A DNA stretch of 20,039 nucleotides from CAZFDT01 sp964518335 (GCA_964518335.1 CAZFDT010000092.1:1-20039); one strand, 5' to 3'; shown: positions 1 to 7,751, numbered from the stretch's first letter. Numbers and translations are program-made. The notes: generated by a model from the letters alone, not told the origin.

Positions 1-513
1 GACGGTCGCGGCGTGGCCGCACTCGGGGCACTGCGTGCTGGTCAATCGAGCGAGGCTGTAGCCGCATTGCGGGCACCGCGCTTCGCCGGCCAGCGCGACG
101 GACGTGTCGAGCGATTTCCCCTCGGTGCGATGCACCCAGATCACGCACGTCGCAGCCAGCCAGCCGAAAAATGGCAGGAACGGACTGCCGCCGATCACCA
201 TTTCCAGACCGTCGCTGTAACCGAACTCCAGGATGATCAGCCCGACGACGATCAGGCCCCAGATCGCCAGCGTGACGAAGAAGCTCATCACCGTTCCCAC
301 GCGGCGGCGCTCGGTCCATTCGACACAGCCCACCCAGATCAGCAGCCACACGCCCATGGCGAGGATGAGGTGGACAAACGCGATCGTCGCCATCGTCAGG
401 CCACTGTCGTACCAGAGGTCAGCGTAAGCCAGTGACGCCAGCAACGCCGGGCTGGTGCCCATGTAGGCCACCAGCGCCATGGAAAGCACCAGTCGTGCAA
501 TGATGGCCGGCAT
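1..513 (-). CDS. Membrane protein with C-terminal zinc ribbon, cut by window edge
   Basis: An open frame starts at ATG 513 and runs off the left edge without a stop, giving 171 residues. The N-terminal two thirds hold about four hydrophobic segments (roughly residues 3-30, 43-62, 73-95 and 108-125). These are followed by a short charged stretch and a zinc ribbon with CPQC at 147-150 and CPEC at 162-165. The layout matches the next gene (538-1098), so the two are tandem paralogs 24 nt apart and probably cotranscribed. The motif CPxCGYxLxxL...CPECG is common on small planctomycete membrane proteins of unknown role. The ribbon probably faces the cytoplasm and binds zinc, but partner and function are unknown. 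The missing end is likely short, because the ribbon lies near the C-terminus in the paralog. Confidence 0.8.
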   Translation of the reverse strand, partial: MPAIIARLVLSMALVAYMGTSPALLASLAYADLWYDSGLTMATIAFVHLILAMGVWLLIWVGCVEWTERRRVGTVMSFFVTLAIWGLIVVGLIILEFGYSDGLEMVIGGSPFLPFFGWLAATCVIWVHRTEGKSLDTSVALAGEARCPQCGYSLARLTSTQCPECGHAATV

Positions 514-537
514 GGTGAGTCCTTTCCGGTCGCGGGG

Positions 538-1098
538 TCACATGGCGCCGTCACGTTGATCTCGCGTGTCGATCGCGGCCGCGACGAGCTGGTCGATCGT
601 GAAGCGCGAGCCACATTCGGGGCAGCGGGCTTCGCTCAGGCCCGTGAGGTTGTAGCCGCACGTGGGACAGGCGACGGCGCCAACGCCCATGCGTCGCAGC
701 CGCGCCGCGCGCTCGGCCGCTGTTTCCCGCCAGGCGATCGCCGTCAGCGCCAGCCACACGGCGCCGCACGCCATCCCGCCGAGGATCAGACCCACTTCAT
801 CGGCGCCGTAGGTGTCGAGGACGACTCGGGTGAACCCATAAACGACAGCGCCGGCGATCAGCGATCCGCCGGCCGCCGCCACGGTCATGAGCCGGCGATG
901 GTTCGTCCAATCCACGTGCCCGGCCCACACCAGCGTCCACGTGCCGAAGAGATACGCCGCGCCGACGACATCGGCAGCCAGAAACGCGGTCGAGTCGCTG
1001 GCGTAACGGTCCAGCCAGATCGCGGCCACGACCCAAACCAGCGGCGCACTGGCAATCACCGCCATCGACAGAATCAGACGCGACAGTGTGGCGGACAT
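538..1098 (-). CDS. Membrane protein with C-terminal zinc ribbon (paralog of the preceding entry)
   Basis: This encodes 186 residues. Hydrophobic segments at about 8-29, 38-60, 72-90 and 101-122 predict four membrane helices. A basic linker (residues 124-137) follows, then a zinc ribbon with cysteines at 144, 147, 159 and 162 (CPTCGYNLTGL, then CPECG). It ends with a short polar tail. It is a tandem duplicate of the protein encoded at 1-513 and lies 24 nt upstream of it on the same strand. A TTGACG-N16-TACTGT promoter with an extended -10 lies 40 nt upstream of the ATG. The ribosome binding site is weak (GGGGTCACGT before the ATG). No enzyme motif is seen. Function is unknown; a metal-binding or protein-binding membrane adaptor is the most that can be said. 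Confidence 0.82.
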   Translation of the reverse strand: MSATLSRLILSMAVIASAPLVWVVAAIWLDRYASDSTAFLAADVVGAAYLFGTWTLVWAGHVDWTNHRRLMTVAAAGGSLIAGAVVYGFTRVVLDTYGADEVGLILGGMACGAVWLALTAIAWRETAAERAARLRRMGVGAVACPTCGYNLTGLSEARCPECGSRFTIDQLVAAAIDTRDQRDGAM

Positions 1099-1140
1099 AC
1101 GTGACCCCAGGCTTGCGCCATCGGCGCGGCAGACTGGCCC

Positions 1141-1168
1141 ACAGTATCACTGCGCGGGGATGCGTCAA
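1141..1168 (-). promoter_or_regulatory. Predicted sigma70-type promoter for the zinc-ribbon gene pair
   Basis: On the minus strand there is TTGACG (1168-1163), a 16-nt spacer and TACTGT (1146-1141). TGA directly precedes the -10, making it an extended -10. The start point would be near 1134, giving a leader of about 36 nt before ATG 1098. This is a prediction by eye. Confidence 0.5.
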
Positions 1169-1502
1169 CCGTCCATCGGCAAGCCGCAGGGCAAGCCCAT
1201 GCAGGATCGGCGGGCGTCGCCGAATCAACCAACCTGCTACTCACACACCACAAGTTGCACATTCCGACCCTCAAGTTGATTCCTGACACCGGCCCGGACG
1301 CCCCCCGGACGCCCCCGGAAAGCGGACTTCACGCATCGCATCCGCACTTCATCCGCACTTGCGGCGCCTCTCGGTGTCGTCAAAGTATCCGCACTTCATC
1401 CGCACGACCCTAACAGCCGTTGCGGCCTGCCGCCGCACCCGTTCACTTGCCAAAGAGCGCACCGGGCCCGGCGCCGCCGCGTGACCCGATCATAATGCGA
1501 AC
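1169..1502. other. Non-coding region with phased repeats and hairpins
   Basis: No convincing gene is found here on either strand; the short open frames show no recognisable motif. It holds an 11-bp tandem repeat of CCCGGACGCCC (1293-1314, plus a partial third copy). It also holds the paired ATCCGCAC repeats described separately and a 6-bp hairpin, TGCGGC-ctgcc-GCCGCA (1421-1437). An extended -10 promoter at 1503-1530 points into this region, so an untranslated RNA is possible. The hairpin could instead help end asd transcription, although it has no U-tract. Confidence 0.4.
1340..1405. repeat. Two copies of a 19-bp repeat, each made of two ATCCGCAC units
   Basis: ATCCGCACTTCATCCGCAC occurs at 1340-1358 and again, identical, at 1387-1405. 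Each copy contains two ATCCGCAC units 11 bp apart (1340 and 1351; 1387 and 1398), about one helical turn. The copies are 47 bp apart start to start. Direct half-sites on one face of the helix would suit a regulator binding site, but this is inference. Confidence 0.6.
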
Positions 1503-1530
1503 ATTGTACCACGCCGTCGCCGCCGTTCAA
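1503..1530 (-). promoter_or_regulatory. Predicted extended -10 promoter with no nearby gene
   Basis: On the minus strand: TTGAAC (1530-1525), a 16-nt spacer, then TACAAT (1508-1503) preceded by TGG. This matches 4/6 and 5/6 of the sigma70 hexamers and has an extended -10. The predicted start is near 1496. The nearest downstream start codon (1098) is about 400 nt away and has its own promoter, so this one may drive a non-coding RNA. Confidence 0.45.
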
Positions 1531-1674
1531 GCCTGCCTGAACGCCGACTTTCACCGGGGTCGGCCCCGCGGGAATGACGGGCGATGCCCGCACCGGCATG
1601 CGTGCGATCACCTCGTGCAGCACGTTGAACCTCGCTCCGCCCTCCAGACCCTCGCGGCAGGATCGGCGGAAGGC

Positions 1675-2790
1675 TCACTGCAGCAGCAGCTCGGCGATCT
1701 GCACGGCGTTGAGGGCGGCGCCCTTGCGGAGCTGGTCGCCGGCGACGAACAGGTGCAGGCCGTGGCCGCCGGGTTGGCTCAGGTCCGCGCGGATGCGGCC
1801 GACATACACGTCGTCCTTGCCCGAGGCGTCCAGCGGGGTGGGGAACGTGTTGGTCGCGCGGTCGTCGATGAGCGACACGCCCGGCGCGTCGCGGAGGACC
1901 TGTCGGGCCTGATCTTCAGTGAGGGGCTTATCGAACGTGAGGCAGATGCTCTCGGCGTGGGCGCGCATCACGGGCACGCGAACGCAGGTGGCGGCGATGG
2001 CGGGGACGCCCGGGCCGCGCAGCGGCTCGACGTTGACGCTGCCACCGGTCCCGTCGAAGTAGCCCCAGATTTTGTGCGTTTCGTGGACCATCTTCATTTC
2101 CTCTTCGTTGTACCCGTTGGGACCGAGGCCGGAGTTGTGGCTGAAGAGGTTGAAGGCGTACTGCTGCTTGAAGAGCTTGGGTTGGGCCGGCTTGCCCGCC
2201 AGCACGTCGCGGGTCTGCTCCTCGAGTTCCATCATCGCGGCGTAGCCTGCGCCGCTGGCGGCCTGGTAAGTGCTGGCGACCATGCGCACGACGCCGGCGG
2301 CGCGGTGCAGCGGTGTGACCGGAACCAGCGCGATGATCGTCGAGCAGTTGGGGTTGGCGATGATCCCGCCCTTGCCCAGGCGCACGTCCTTCATCGCTGC
2401 GGGGTTGACCTCCGGGATCACCAGCGGAATGCCGGCCACCTGGCGGAAGGCAGAGCTGTTGTCCACGACCACGCACCCGGCGTCCGCGGCGATGGGACCG
2501 AACTTTTTGCTGATGCTGCCCCCCGCCGAGAAGAGGGCGATATCCACACCCTTGAAGCTCGACTCGGTGAGCTCCTCGACGGTGTAGGACTTGCCTTTGA
2601 AGTCGAGGGTCTTGCCGGCGCTGCGGGCGCTGGCGAGCATCCTGCACTGGCTGAAGGGGAAGTTGCGCTGCTGGAGGACCGTCAGGAACTCCTGTCCGAC
2701 CGCGCCGGTGACGCCGACGACAGCGATCGATGGCGCACTGGTGCGGACCGAGGCGGCGGATGAACGAGCCGATTGCGTGGCGGCGGACAC
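1675..2790 (-). CDS. asd: Aspartate-semialdehyde dehydrogenase
   Basis: It reduces aspartyl-4-phosphate to aspartate semialdehyde with NADPH, the branch-point step toward lysine/diaminopimelate, threonine and methionine, in the cytoplasm. With the GTG start at 2790 it has 371 residues. The nucleotide-binding loop GVTGAVGQ lies at 26-33, the catalytic cysteine is C149 in NPNCST, the substrate loop QAASGAG is near 176-182, and the HAES motif (H278) follows RVPV. GTG 2790 is chosen because AAAGGG lies just upstream and a perfect TATAAT sits about 30 nt upstream. The longer reading from ATG 2949 would overlap rpmH. Residues 1-20 are a Ser/Ala-rich extension before the Rossmann fold. Family assignment is secure; the exact start is less so. 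Confidence 0.95.
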   Translation of the reverse strand: MSAATQSARSSAASVRTSAPSIAVVGVTGAVGQEFLTVLQQRNFPFSQCRMLASARSAGKTLDFKGKSYTVEELTESSFKGVDIALFSAGGSISKKFGPIAADAGCVVVDNSSAFRQVAGIPLVIPEVNPAAMKDVRLGKGGIIANPNCSTIIALVPVTPLHRAAGVVRMVASTYQAASGAGYAAMMELEEQTRDVLAGKPAQPKLFKQQYAFNLFSHNSGLGPNGYNEEEMKMVHETHKIWGYFDGTGGSVNVEPLRGPGVPAIAATCVRVPVMRAHAESICLTFDKPLTEDQARQVLRDAPGVSLIDDRATNTFPTPLDASGKDDVYVGRIRADLSQPGGHGLHLFVAGDQLRKGAALNAVQIAELLLQ

Positions 2791-2820
2791 GGAATGCCCT
2801 TTCGTGGGAGTGAACCCCGG

Positions 2821-2826
2821 ATTATA
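2821..2826 (-). promoter_or_regulatory. Perfect -10 element upstream of asd
   Basis: TATAAT reads on the minus strand from 2826 to 2821, about 30 nt before the asd GTG. No good -35 is visible at 16-19 nt spacing, so an activator may be needed. Predicted start is near 2814, and the leader would be about 24 nt. Confidence 0.45.
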
Positions 2827-2858
2827 CCGGCTCGACACGCGCGCGACGCACTGCCGAC

Positions 2859-2876
2859 CGGGCCGCCTGCGGCCCG
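2859..2876 (-). terminator. GC-rich hairpin between rpmH and asd
   Basis: CGGGCCG and CGGCCCG form a perfect 7-bp stem with a 4-nt loop, 36 nt past the rpmH stop and before the asd -10. There is no U-tract, so it is at best a weak intrinsic terminator or an RNA-stabilising structure. Confidence 0.3.
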
Positions 2877-2911
2877 CGAGTGGACGGGATGAAGGCGGGG
2901 GGAGCGTGAGG

Positions 2912-3061
2912 TCAGAACTTGCGACGGACGCTGAGGCTGCGGCCGGCACGGCGCTTGGCGCTGAGCATGCGGCGGCCGGCCTTGGTCCTCATGCGGGCAC
3001 GGAAACCGTGCTTGCGGGCTCGCTTGCGGAGGCTGCGCTTTTTCTCGTAATGCGTGGACAT
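2912..3061 (-). CDS. rpmH: 50S ribosomal protein bL34
   Basis: This 49-residue, extremely Arg/Lys-rich protein is easily missed because of its length. The core matches bL34: KRSLRKRARKHGFRARMRT, then KAGRRMLSAKRRAGR and a basic C-terminus ending RRKF. It binds 23S rRNA in the large ribosomal subunit. ATG 3061 is preceded by GGAAGGA with suitable spacing. It lies 41 nt downstream of the propeller gene and about 120 nt upstream of asd, all on the minus strand. In many bacteria rpmH neighbours rnpA, yidC and dnaA; none of these is present here. The first four residues (MSTH) are a slight variation on the usual MKRT-type start. Confidence 0.95.
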   Translation of the reverse strand: MSTHYEKKRSLRKRARKHGFRARMRTKAGRRMLSAKRRAGRSLSVRRKF

Positions 3062-3102
3062 CGCCAATCCTTCCGGGATGCTGCCGGGAAACTTCCGGGG
3101 GG

Positions 3103-5673
3103 TCAGTCGATCAGGACGGACTCGTAGGCGGTGTTGCCTCGACCGTCGGATGCTCGCAGGGTCACCACGTGCGGGCCCGGCGAAAGATCGTCAATGCTAA
3201 CCGAAAACGTCTCTCGCGTCGAGTCGAAGATCAAGTCGGTCGGCAGCACCGGCTCATACCGCTCGGCCCCGTTGAGGTTGTACTGGATGGACCGCAGTGC
3301 CGTCAGGGCGTCGCGCACCTCCCCCTCGATGGTGAGTCGGCCCCCTTCGCGGCGGGTCCTCACATTCGCAAAAACCGGCGGGGTGTTATCGATGACCACC
3401 GGGTCGCTCACGCGGTTGGCGGTCTTGGCCATGTCCGGCGGGTTGTCGGGGCGGTCGGAGGCGGTCACACGGACGAGATAACGGCCATCGGGCACCTGGC
3501 GGGTCTGCCACTCGTGATTGTTGATCTCCAGGTCCTTGGCCAGAGCCAGCCAATTGACGGTTCCCGCAGGTTGGTATTCGAGGGTGTAGAGCAGGCGGTC
3601 GCCGTTGGGGTCGGATGCTTCCCAAGTGATGGTCATGTTGGTCGCCGGGGCGGCGTCGGCAGGCGCGGGCGCAGGCGGACCACCGGGGCGGCCGCCTGCA
3701 GCAGGCGCGGCATCCGGATATTGGGCCGTGATGCTCCTCACCGCCGGTCGCAGATTCGGCGTGACGTAAGCCATCTGCACGCGGCTGACCGACGGCGTGG
3801 TCTGACCTTCGCCTTCAAGAACCAGGCGGTACTGAAGGAACCGCGCTGGCGGGCTGGCGATGCTGATCTCCCTCGGCTCCAGGGCAATGGTGCGCGGCAG
3901 ATTGGGATCGAAGGCAAACTTACCGGCGCTCGTCCAGGGCGACCATGCGGCGTCCTCGACATTCTGAACGTTGCCGCTGCGCGTCTGGACGGTGACGGTG
4001 GTGTCCTGCGGCACGTTGCCAGTGACCTTGAGCACGCCCCAGAGACTGATCTGCCCGGCGTCGAGGACGACGCTGGTGTACTCGCCACGGGGAGCAAAGC
4101 CATCGTCGAGCCGCACGAGCGTGGCGGGGTTGGCCGTGCCCAGCAGGATCGAGCCATCAGGACCGCGCAGCACCGCGGGTATCTGCTGCGGTTCGAGGTC
4201 GGCCAGAATCGTGGTCTCGTCAGCGGCAGGATCGACGCGGTACACCTGGCCCTCGTTGCCGGTGGCGACGATGAGCTTGCCGTCGTCATCGACGAGTTTG
4301 AGGATCATCACCGACTCGCGGAAGACCTCGGTGACAAAGCCGCTGGCGTCGATGCGATAGACGGCGTTGCCTTCCTTGGGCGGTGCGGCGGAGGGCGCGA
4401 CAGGCGCGCCTGTCCGTGCTGCTGCCGCGGGGCGTCGTTGCGGCTGCATCGGTCGGCCGGCCTGAAGCGCACCGGTGCGGCGGGCCTGCTCCAGACGCTG
4501 GCGGATCACCGCACGCAGGCGGTCGTACTGCTCGGCGGTGGGCGCTGCGGGCGCGGCCTCGGCGGGGTTGTCGGCCAGTGCGACAGGCAGCGGACGCATC
4601 TGCGCCTCGGGCGCCTGCAATGGCGCCGGTGCAACTGTATCATCGGCGTCGGCGGGCGCGGCCTCGGGCTCGCCCACCGGCGGGGCCTTGGGCGGAACCT
4701 GCGGCAGGTCGCCAGGCTCGGGCGCCTCGGGCGGCTGCTCACCATCCTCGGGCTTGGCGGGCGGGGCGGCCTCGGCGCCGGGGCGGCCCGTCTCCTGCTC
4801 GGCCGCCTGTGCCAGACGACCGGGCTTGGCCTGTTCGGCGTCGGCAGTTCCGGCGTACAGCGTGCCGTCGCCGGCCACCAGCAACGTGCCGATCTCCGGC
4901 TCCGGCGCGTCGTACTGCACAAACGCCTCGTACCCCTCGCCCTCAGCCTTGGGCGCCAGCCGATAGATCAAGCCGTCTCCATCCGTGCCCGCGTAGAGAC
5001 GCTTGCGATCGTCGATCGCCAGGCAAAGGATGTTCGCAGGCGTCGCGTCCAGGACCACTGCAACCGCCGGAGGCTGGCGATCCGCCTGCTCGCCTGCGCG
5101 CACCGCAGCCACGTGACCAGCCACATCCGCCACGCGCAGCACCTGACCTTCCGTCCCCGTGGCGACGAACACATCGCCATCCGACACGAGCATGTCCCAC
5201 ACGTACCGCACGCCCTCGAGCGCGGCGATCTCGACGAACTTGCCGTCGTGCCACACCGCCAGGCGGCTCTTGTCCTGAGCACTGACACCCACCAGCAGCG
5301 AGTCGCCCACGCGATCGAGCGCGAACACCTGCTCGCCGGGCAGCGAGGCGATCTCCTCGATCTTGTCGTCGCGACGCACCAGCAGCTTGGCCTCGGGGCC
5401 GGCGGCGAGATAGACCGCTCCGTCCGCGCCGGCGAGCATGTCGTAGATGATGCTGGCCTGCTCGGGCATCTGGCCGATGGTCTGGGTGGCGGCAGAGAGC
5501 TTGACGTCGCCCAGGTTGGTGACGATCGTGCCTTCGCGCTGGCCGGGCTCGAAATCGGCCTCGCTGGTGTGCAGCCACTGGCCGGGCTGGATCGCCATCG
5601 CCGCGGCCCCTATGGCGGCAGCGGCGGCCATGGCCCCGATCATCCCGCACATCCGACAAGCACTGCGCTTCAT
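3103..5673 (-). CDS. Secreted beta-propeller protein with Pro/Ala linker and Ig-like C-terminus
   Basis: This encodes 856 residues from ATG 5673, chosen because a signal peptide starts there (MKRSACRM, then an Ala-rich hydrophobic run to about residue 27) and AGGA lies upstream. Residues 60-280 hold propeller-like repeats of the type DGxVYxATGxEGQVxR, seen at about 84-92, 165-180, 224-237 and 268-277. Residues 280-435 are a Pro/Ala/Glu-rich linker. The repeats resume at 436-530 (ATGNEGQVYRVD at 470-481, LLGTANPATLVRL at 510-522). Residues 530-640 look like a beta-sandwich, 652-680 are a second Pro/Gly/Ala stretch, and 680-856 carry fibronectin/Ig-like segments (SDPNGD, DGRYLVRVTASD, DNTPP). 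It probably acts outside the inner membrane, as binder or scaffold. It lies 28 nt downstream of the S55 gene and is likely cotranscribed with it. No catalytic motif is seen. Confidence 0.85.
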   Translation of the reverse strand: MKRSACRMCGMIGAMAAAAAIGAAAMAIQPGQWLHTSEADFEPGQREGTIVTNLGDVKLSAATQTIGQMPEQASIIYDMLAGADGAVYLAAGPEAKLLVRRDDKIEEIASLPGEQVFALDRVGDSLLVGVSAQDKSRLAVWHDGKFVEIAALEGVRYVWDMLVSDGDVFVATGTEGQVLRVADVAGHVAAVRAGEQADRQPPAVAVVLDATPANILCLAIDDRKRLYAGTDGDGLIYRLAPKAEGEGYEAFVQYDAPEPEIGTLLVAGDGTLYAGTADAEQAKPGRLAQAAEQETGRPGAEAAPPAKPEDGEQPPEAPEPGDLPQVPPKAPPVGEPEAAPADADDTVAPAPLQAPEAQMRPLPVALADNPAEAAPAAPTAEQYDRLRAVIRQRLEQARRTGALQAGRPMQPQRRPAAAARTGAPVAPSAAPPKEGNAVYRIDASGFVTEVFRESVMILKLVDDDGKLIVATGNEGQVYRVDPAADETTILADLEPQQIPAVLRGPDGSILLGTANPATLVRLDDGFAPRGEYTSVVLDAGQISLWGVLKVTGNVPQDTTVTVQTRSGNVQNVEDAAWSPWTSAGKFAFDPNLPRTIALEPREISIASPPARFLQYRLVLEGEGQTTPSVSRVQMAYVTPNLRPAVRSITAQYPDAAPAAGGRPGGPPAPAPADAAPATNMTITWEASDPNGDRLLYTLEYQPAGTVNWLALAKDLEINNHEWQTRQVPDGRYLVRVTASDRPDNPPDMAKTANRVSDPVVIDNTPPVFANVRTRREGGRLTIEGEVRDALTALRSIQYNLNGAERYEPVLPTDLIFDSTRETFSVSIDDLSPGPHVVTLRASDGRGNTAYESVLID

Positions 5674-5701
5674 GCGATGGTTCCTGGTCGATGGAGGTTG
5701 G

Positions 5702-7693
5702 CTACCTGCTTTTGAACGGGCGACGAACATTGAGCGTGAAGCTCAACTCGCCGCTGGTGACGGCCTCGACGGGGGTCTTGACCTCCATCCACTGGGCGTA
5801 GGGCGTCACGCCGGTCGTCGTCGGCGTCTGCACCATGACGCGGCGGCTCGATGGCAGGCGAGGCAGTTCGTGGCGCCCATAGGCCAGGCCCTGGTCGGGC
5901 AACTGCAGCAAAGCGTAGATCGCCATCGCATCGACCGACAGGATGTCCTGGATCGACTGGCGCAGCTCATCGACGTTGCGCACGCTCATGCGATGTGGCC
6001 GGGATGCCACGGTGCGTTGCATGTAGCTCGTGCCGTCGCAGACGACCAGCTCGTAGTCGCCGTCCTTCAAGTCGGCGGGTATCGTGAACTCGATACGGCG
6101 TGACGTCGCTTCGGCGCCGTAAGGTTGCAGCCGGAGATTCACGCCCAGAGTGTCGCCCGGCGCTACCTCCACGCGATCGACGCGGCCTTCGATCAATGTC
6201 ATCGCCCGCAGCGTCGGTTCCACGTCGATCGTCAATTCGATCTCGCCGAGCTCGACGCGCTCGAAAGGGTTCTGCATCATCGCGGCCAGCGGCGGTATGA
6301 GCTGATAGACAATGGCGTCCATGCCCGATCCGGCGGTGACGGCGTGGAGCTGGACTCGCCGCCCCCCGTCGCCGCCGGCAAACGCCACGTGACCGCTGAG
6401 ACGGAGCGTGTGCTCGGGTGGCAACTGCTGCTCGGCCATGAGGCTCTGCACCGTCACGATCGCCGCCAGCACGGGCGTGAACATGCGATGGTTGACGATG
6501 CGGTAGTTGTACTCCCGCTGCAGTTGTCCAGCCACATTCACGCGGACCTTCACGGGGGCGGTGACGAATGCTCCGTCGGCGGTGCCGACGACGGCGCTGT
6601 TCTCGTCCCGAACCAGCGCCCCAGCCATGTTCAAGCTGCCCGACAGCTTGAAGCTGGTGGTCAGCAGCGGCACGATGGTGTGGACGTAGCCCGTGGCCAT
6701 CGGGACGGCGGTGTCGCCCTGGCCGAACATCGCGTGGCCGAACCCCAGCACGCGGCCGTCGGGCAACACGTCGGTCACGGTGCCCGCCGCCGCCAGGTCC
6801 ATGTCGCCAAAACCCAGCGGCACGCTCAGCACACTGCCCGGCTCCAACCGCGCCGACCCGGCGTCCAGGCCCAGCGGCGGTGGTCCCGCCACCGTCGCCA
6901 TCGGCGACGCCATCGCCGCGATGCCCATCGGCTCCAGCAGCGGCCGCCACAGCGACAGCAGCTCCGGCATGCCCACCGACATCGGCAGCAGCATCGGCAT
7001 CACGCGGCCTTCGCCCGTCGGCGACGCGGGCAACGTCATCGGCCACTGATCCCGCGCCTCGTAACCCGGCAGGTGCGCGCACAACTGGGCCATCAGCGCC
7101 AGTTGCGCCATCGGCAGTCCGGCCATGCGCCGTTGTCCGGCGCTGTGTTGCAGCAGCGCCAGCGTTTGCCCCGCGTGCGGACCGCCCATCGCCGCCTGGC
7201 CTGCGCGCCCGGGCTCAGCCCGGCCGGCGACCGCACGCATCTGCTCGATGGGTTGCACGCCCGCCAGGCAGATCTTCGACAGTGAAAAACCGTAGGCGAA
7301 TGCACCGATCAGCCGCCCGCCCTTGCCCGGTTCCTGCGTTTCGCCGTCATCCCAGAGATAGATCGGCGAGCCGCTCATGCCCTGCACGGGGCCGGAGACC
7401 GCCAGGCGCTCGTCGTTGCAGCGAATCCACACGACGCCGCGCTTGGGCTCGAAGTCGCTCATGACGCTGACGACTTCGACGGGGAACGGCTCGATGCGCG
7501 TGCCGTGAAACACCGTCAGTCCGTAGCCGCGCTGGCCGATGCGCACCTGGCGGATGGGCAGGATCGGCTGGGCCTGGGCCGGCGCGGCGATGAGCGCCGG
7601 CGAGGCCTCCTGCGCATGGACCATCGAAGCAGTGGCCAGCGCCAGAAAGATTGCCGCGGCTGCGATCGACAAGGGGGCCGAGGGTGAACGCAT
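5702..7693 (-). CDS. Secreted S55 (SpoIVB-type) peptidase-domain protein
   Basis: This encodes 663 residues from ATG 7693, which opens a signal peptide (hydrophobic run 7-23, likely cut after VHA at 28). The N-terminal part has the family pattern QRGYGLTVFHGT (residues 55-65), then the serine motif GMSGSPI at 105-111 and GAFAYGF at 130-136. A second conserved block, GFGHAMFGQG at 317-326, supplies the candidate catalytic histidine. SpoIVB is a serine protease that signals across membranes in spore formers, but this domain also occurs in non-sporulating bacteria, where its role is unknown. The middle (155-300) is rich in Met, Ala, Pro and Leu. An ATG at 7723 is also in frame, but it overlaps the rnc promoter. 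It pairs with the downstream propeller gene. Proteolytic activity is inferred, not shown. Confidence 0.82.
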   Translation of the reverse strand: MRSPSAPLSIAAAAIFLALATASMVHAQEASPALIAAPAQAQPILPIRQVRIGQRGYGLTVFHGTRIEPFPVEVVSVMSDFEPKRGVVWIRCNDERLAVSGPVQGMSGSPIYLWDDGETQEPGKGGRLIGAFAYGFSLSKICLAGVQPIEQMRAVAGRAEPGRAGQAAMGGPHAGQTLALLQHSAGQRRMAGLPMAQLALMAQLCAHLPGYEARDQWPMTLPASPTGEGRVMPMLLPMSVGMPELLSLWRPLLEPMGIAAMASPMATVAGPPPLGLDAGSARLEPGSVLSVPLGFGDMDLAAAGTVTDVLPDGRVLGFGHAMFGQGDTAVPMATGYVHTIVPLLTTSFKLSGSLNMAGALVRDENSAVVGTADGAFVTAPVKVRVNVAGQLQREYNYRIVNHRMFTPVLAAIVTVQSLMAEQQLPPEHTLRLSGHVAFAGGDGGRRVQLHAVTAGSGMDAIVYQLIPPLAAMMQNPFERVELGEIELTIDVEPTLRAMTLIEGRVDRVEVAPGDTLGVNLRLQPYGAEATSRRIEFTIPADLKDGDYELVVCDGTSYMQRTVASRPHRMSVRNVDELRQSIQDILSVDAMAIYALLQLPDQGLAYGRHELPRLPSSRRVMVQTPTTTGVTPYAQWMEVKTPVEAVTSGELSFTLNVRRPFKSR

Positions 7694-7700
7694 TGATCGA

Positions 7701-7729
7701 AGCGTAATCCGCCGCGTGACCATTGACAA
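7701..7729 (-). promoter_or_regulatory. Weak candidate promoter for the S55/propeller operon
   Basis: On the minus strand: TTGTCA (7729-7724), a 17-nt spacer, TACGCT (7706-7701). The -35 matches 5/6 but the -10 only 3/6. If real, transcription would begin next to ATG 7693, giving an almost leaderless mRNA. It shares its -35 bases with the opposite-facing rnc promoter. Confidence 0.3.
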
Positions 7730-7751
7730 GGCGCATGGGTCAGTCGATACT
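7723..7751 (+). promoter_or_regulatory. Predicted sigma70-type promoter for rnc
   Basis: Perfect TTGACA (7723-7728), 17-nt spacer, GATACT (7746-7751; 4/6). Predicted start is near 7758, giving a leader of about 54 nt to ATG 7812 or about 20 nt to ATG 7779. Confidence 0.6.

Noticed and set aside
1396..1623. A 75-codon minus-strand open frame downstream of asd
   Set aside because: No motif, no good ribosome binding site, and it spans the predicted promoter at 1503-1530.
1420..2763. A plus-strand open frame of 447 codons opposite asd
   Set aside because: asd is certain from its catalytic motifs; the antisense frame shows no recognisable family and extends over a predicted promoter and hairpin.
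3169..5715. A plus-strand open frame of 848 codons opposite the propeller gene
   Set aside because: The minus frame has a signal peptide, repeats and Ig-like motifs. The plus frame has no motif and its composition (Arg/Gly/His-rich) is typical of an antisense shadow in GC-rich DNA.
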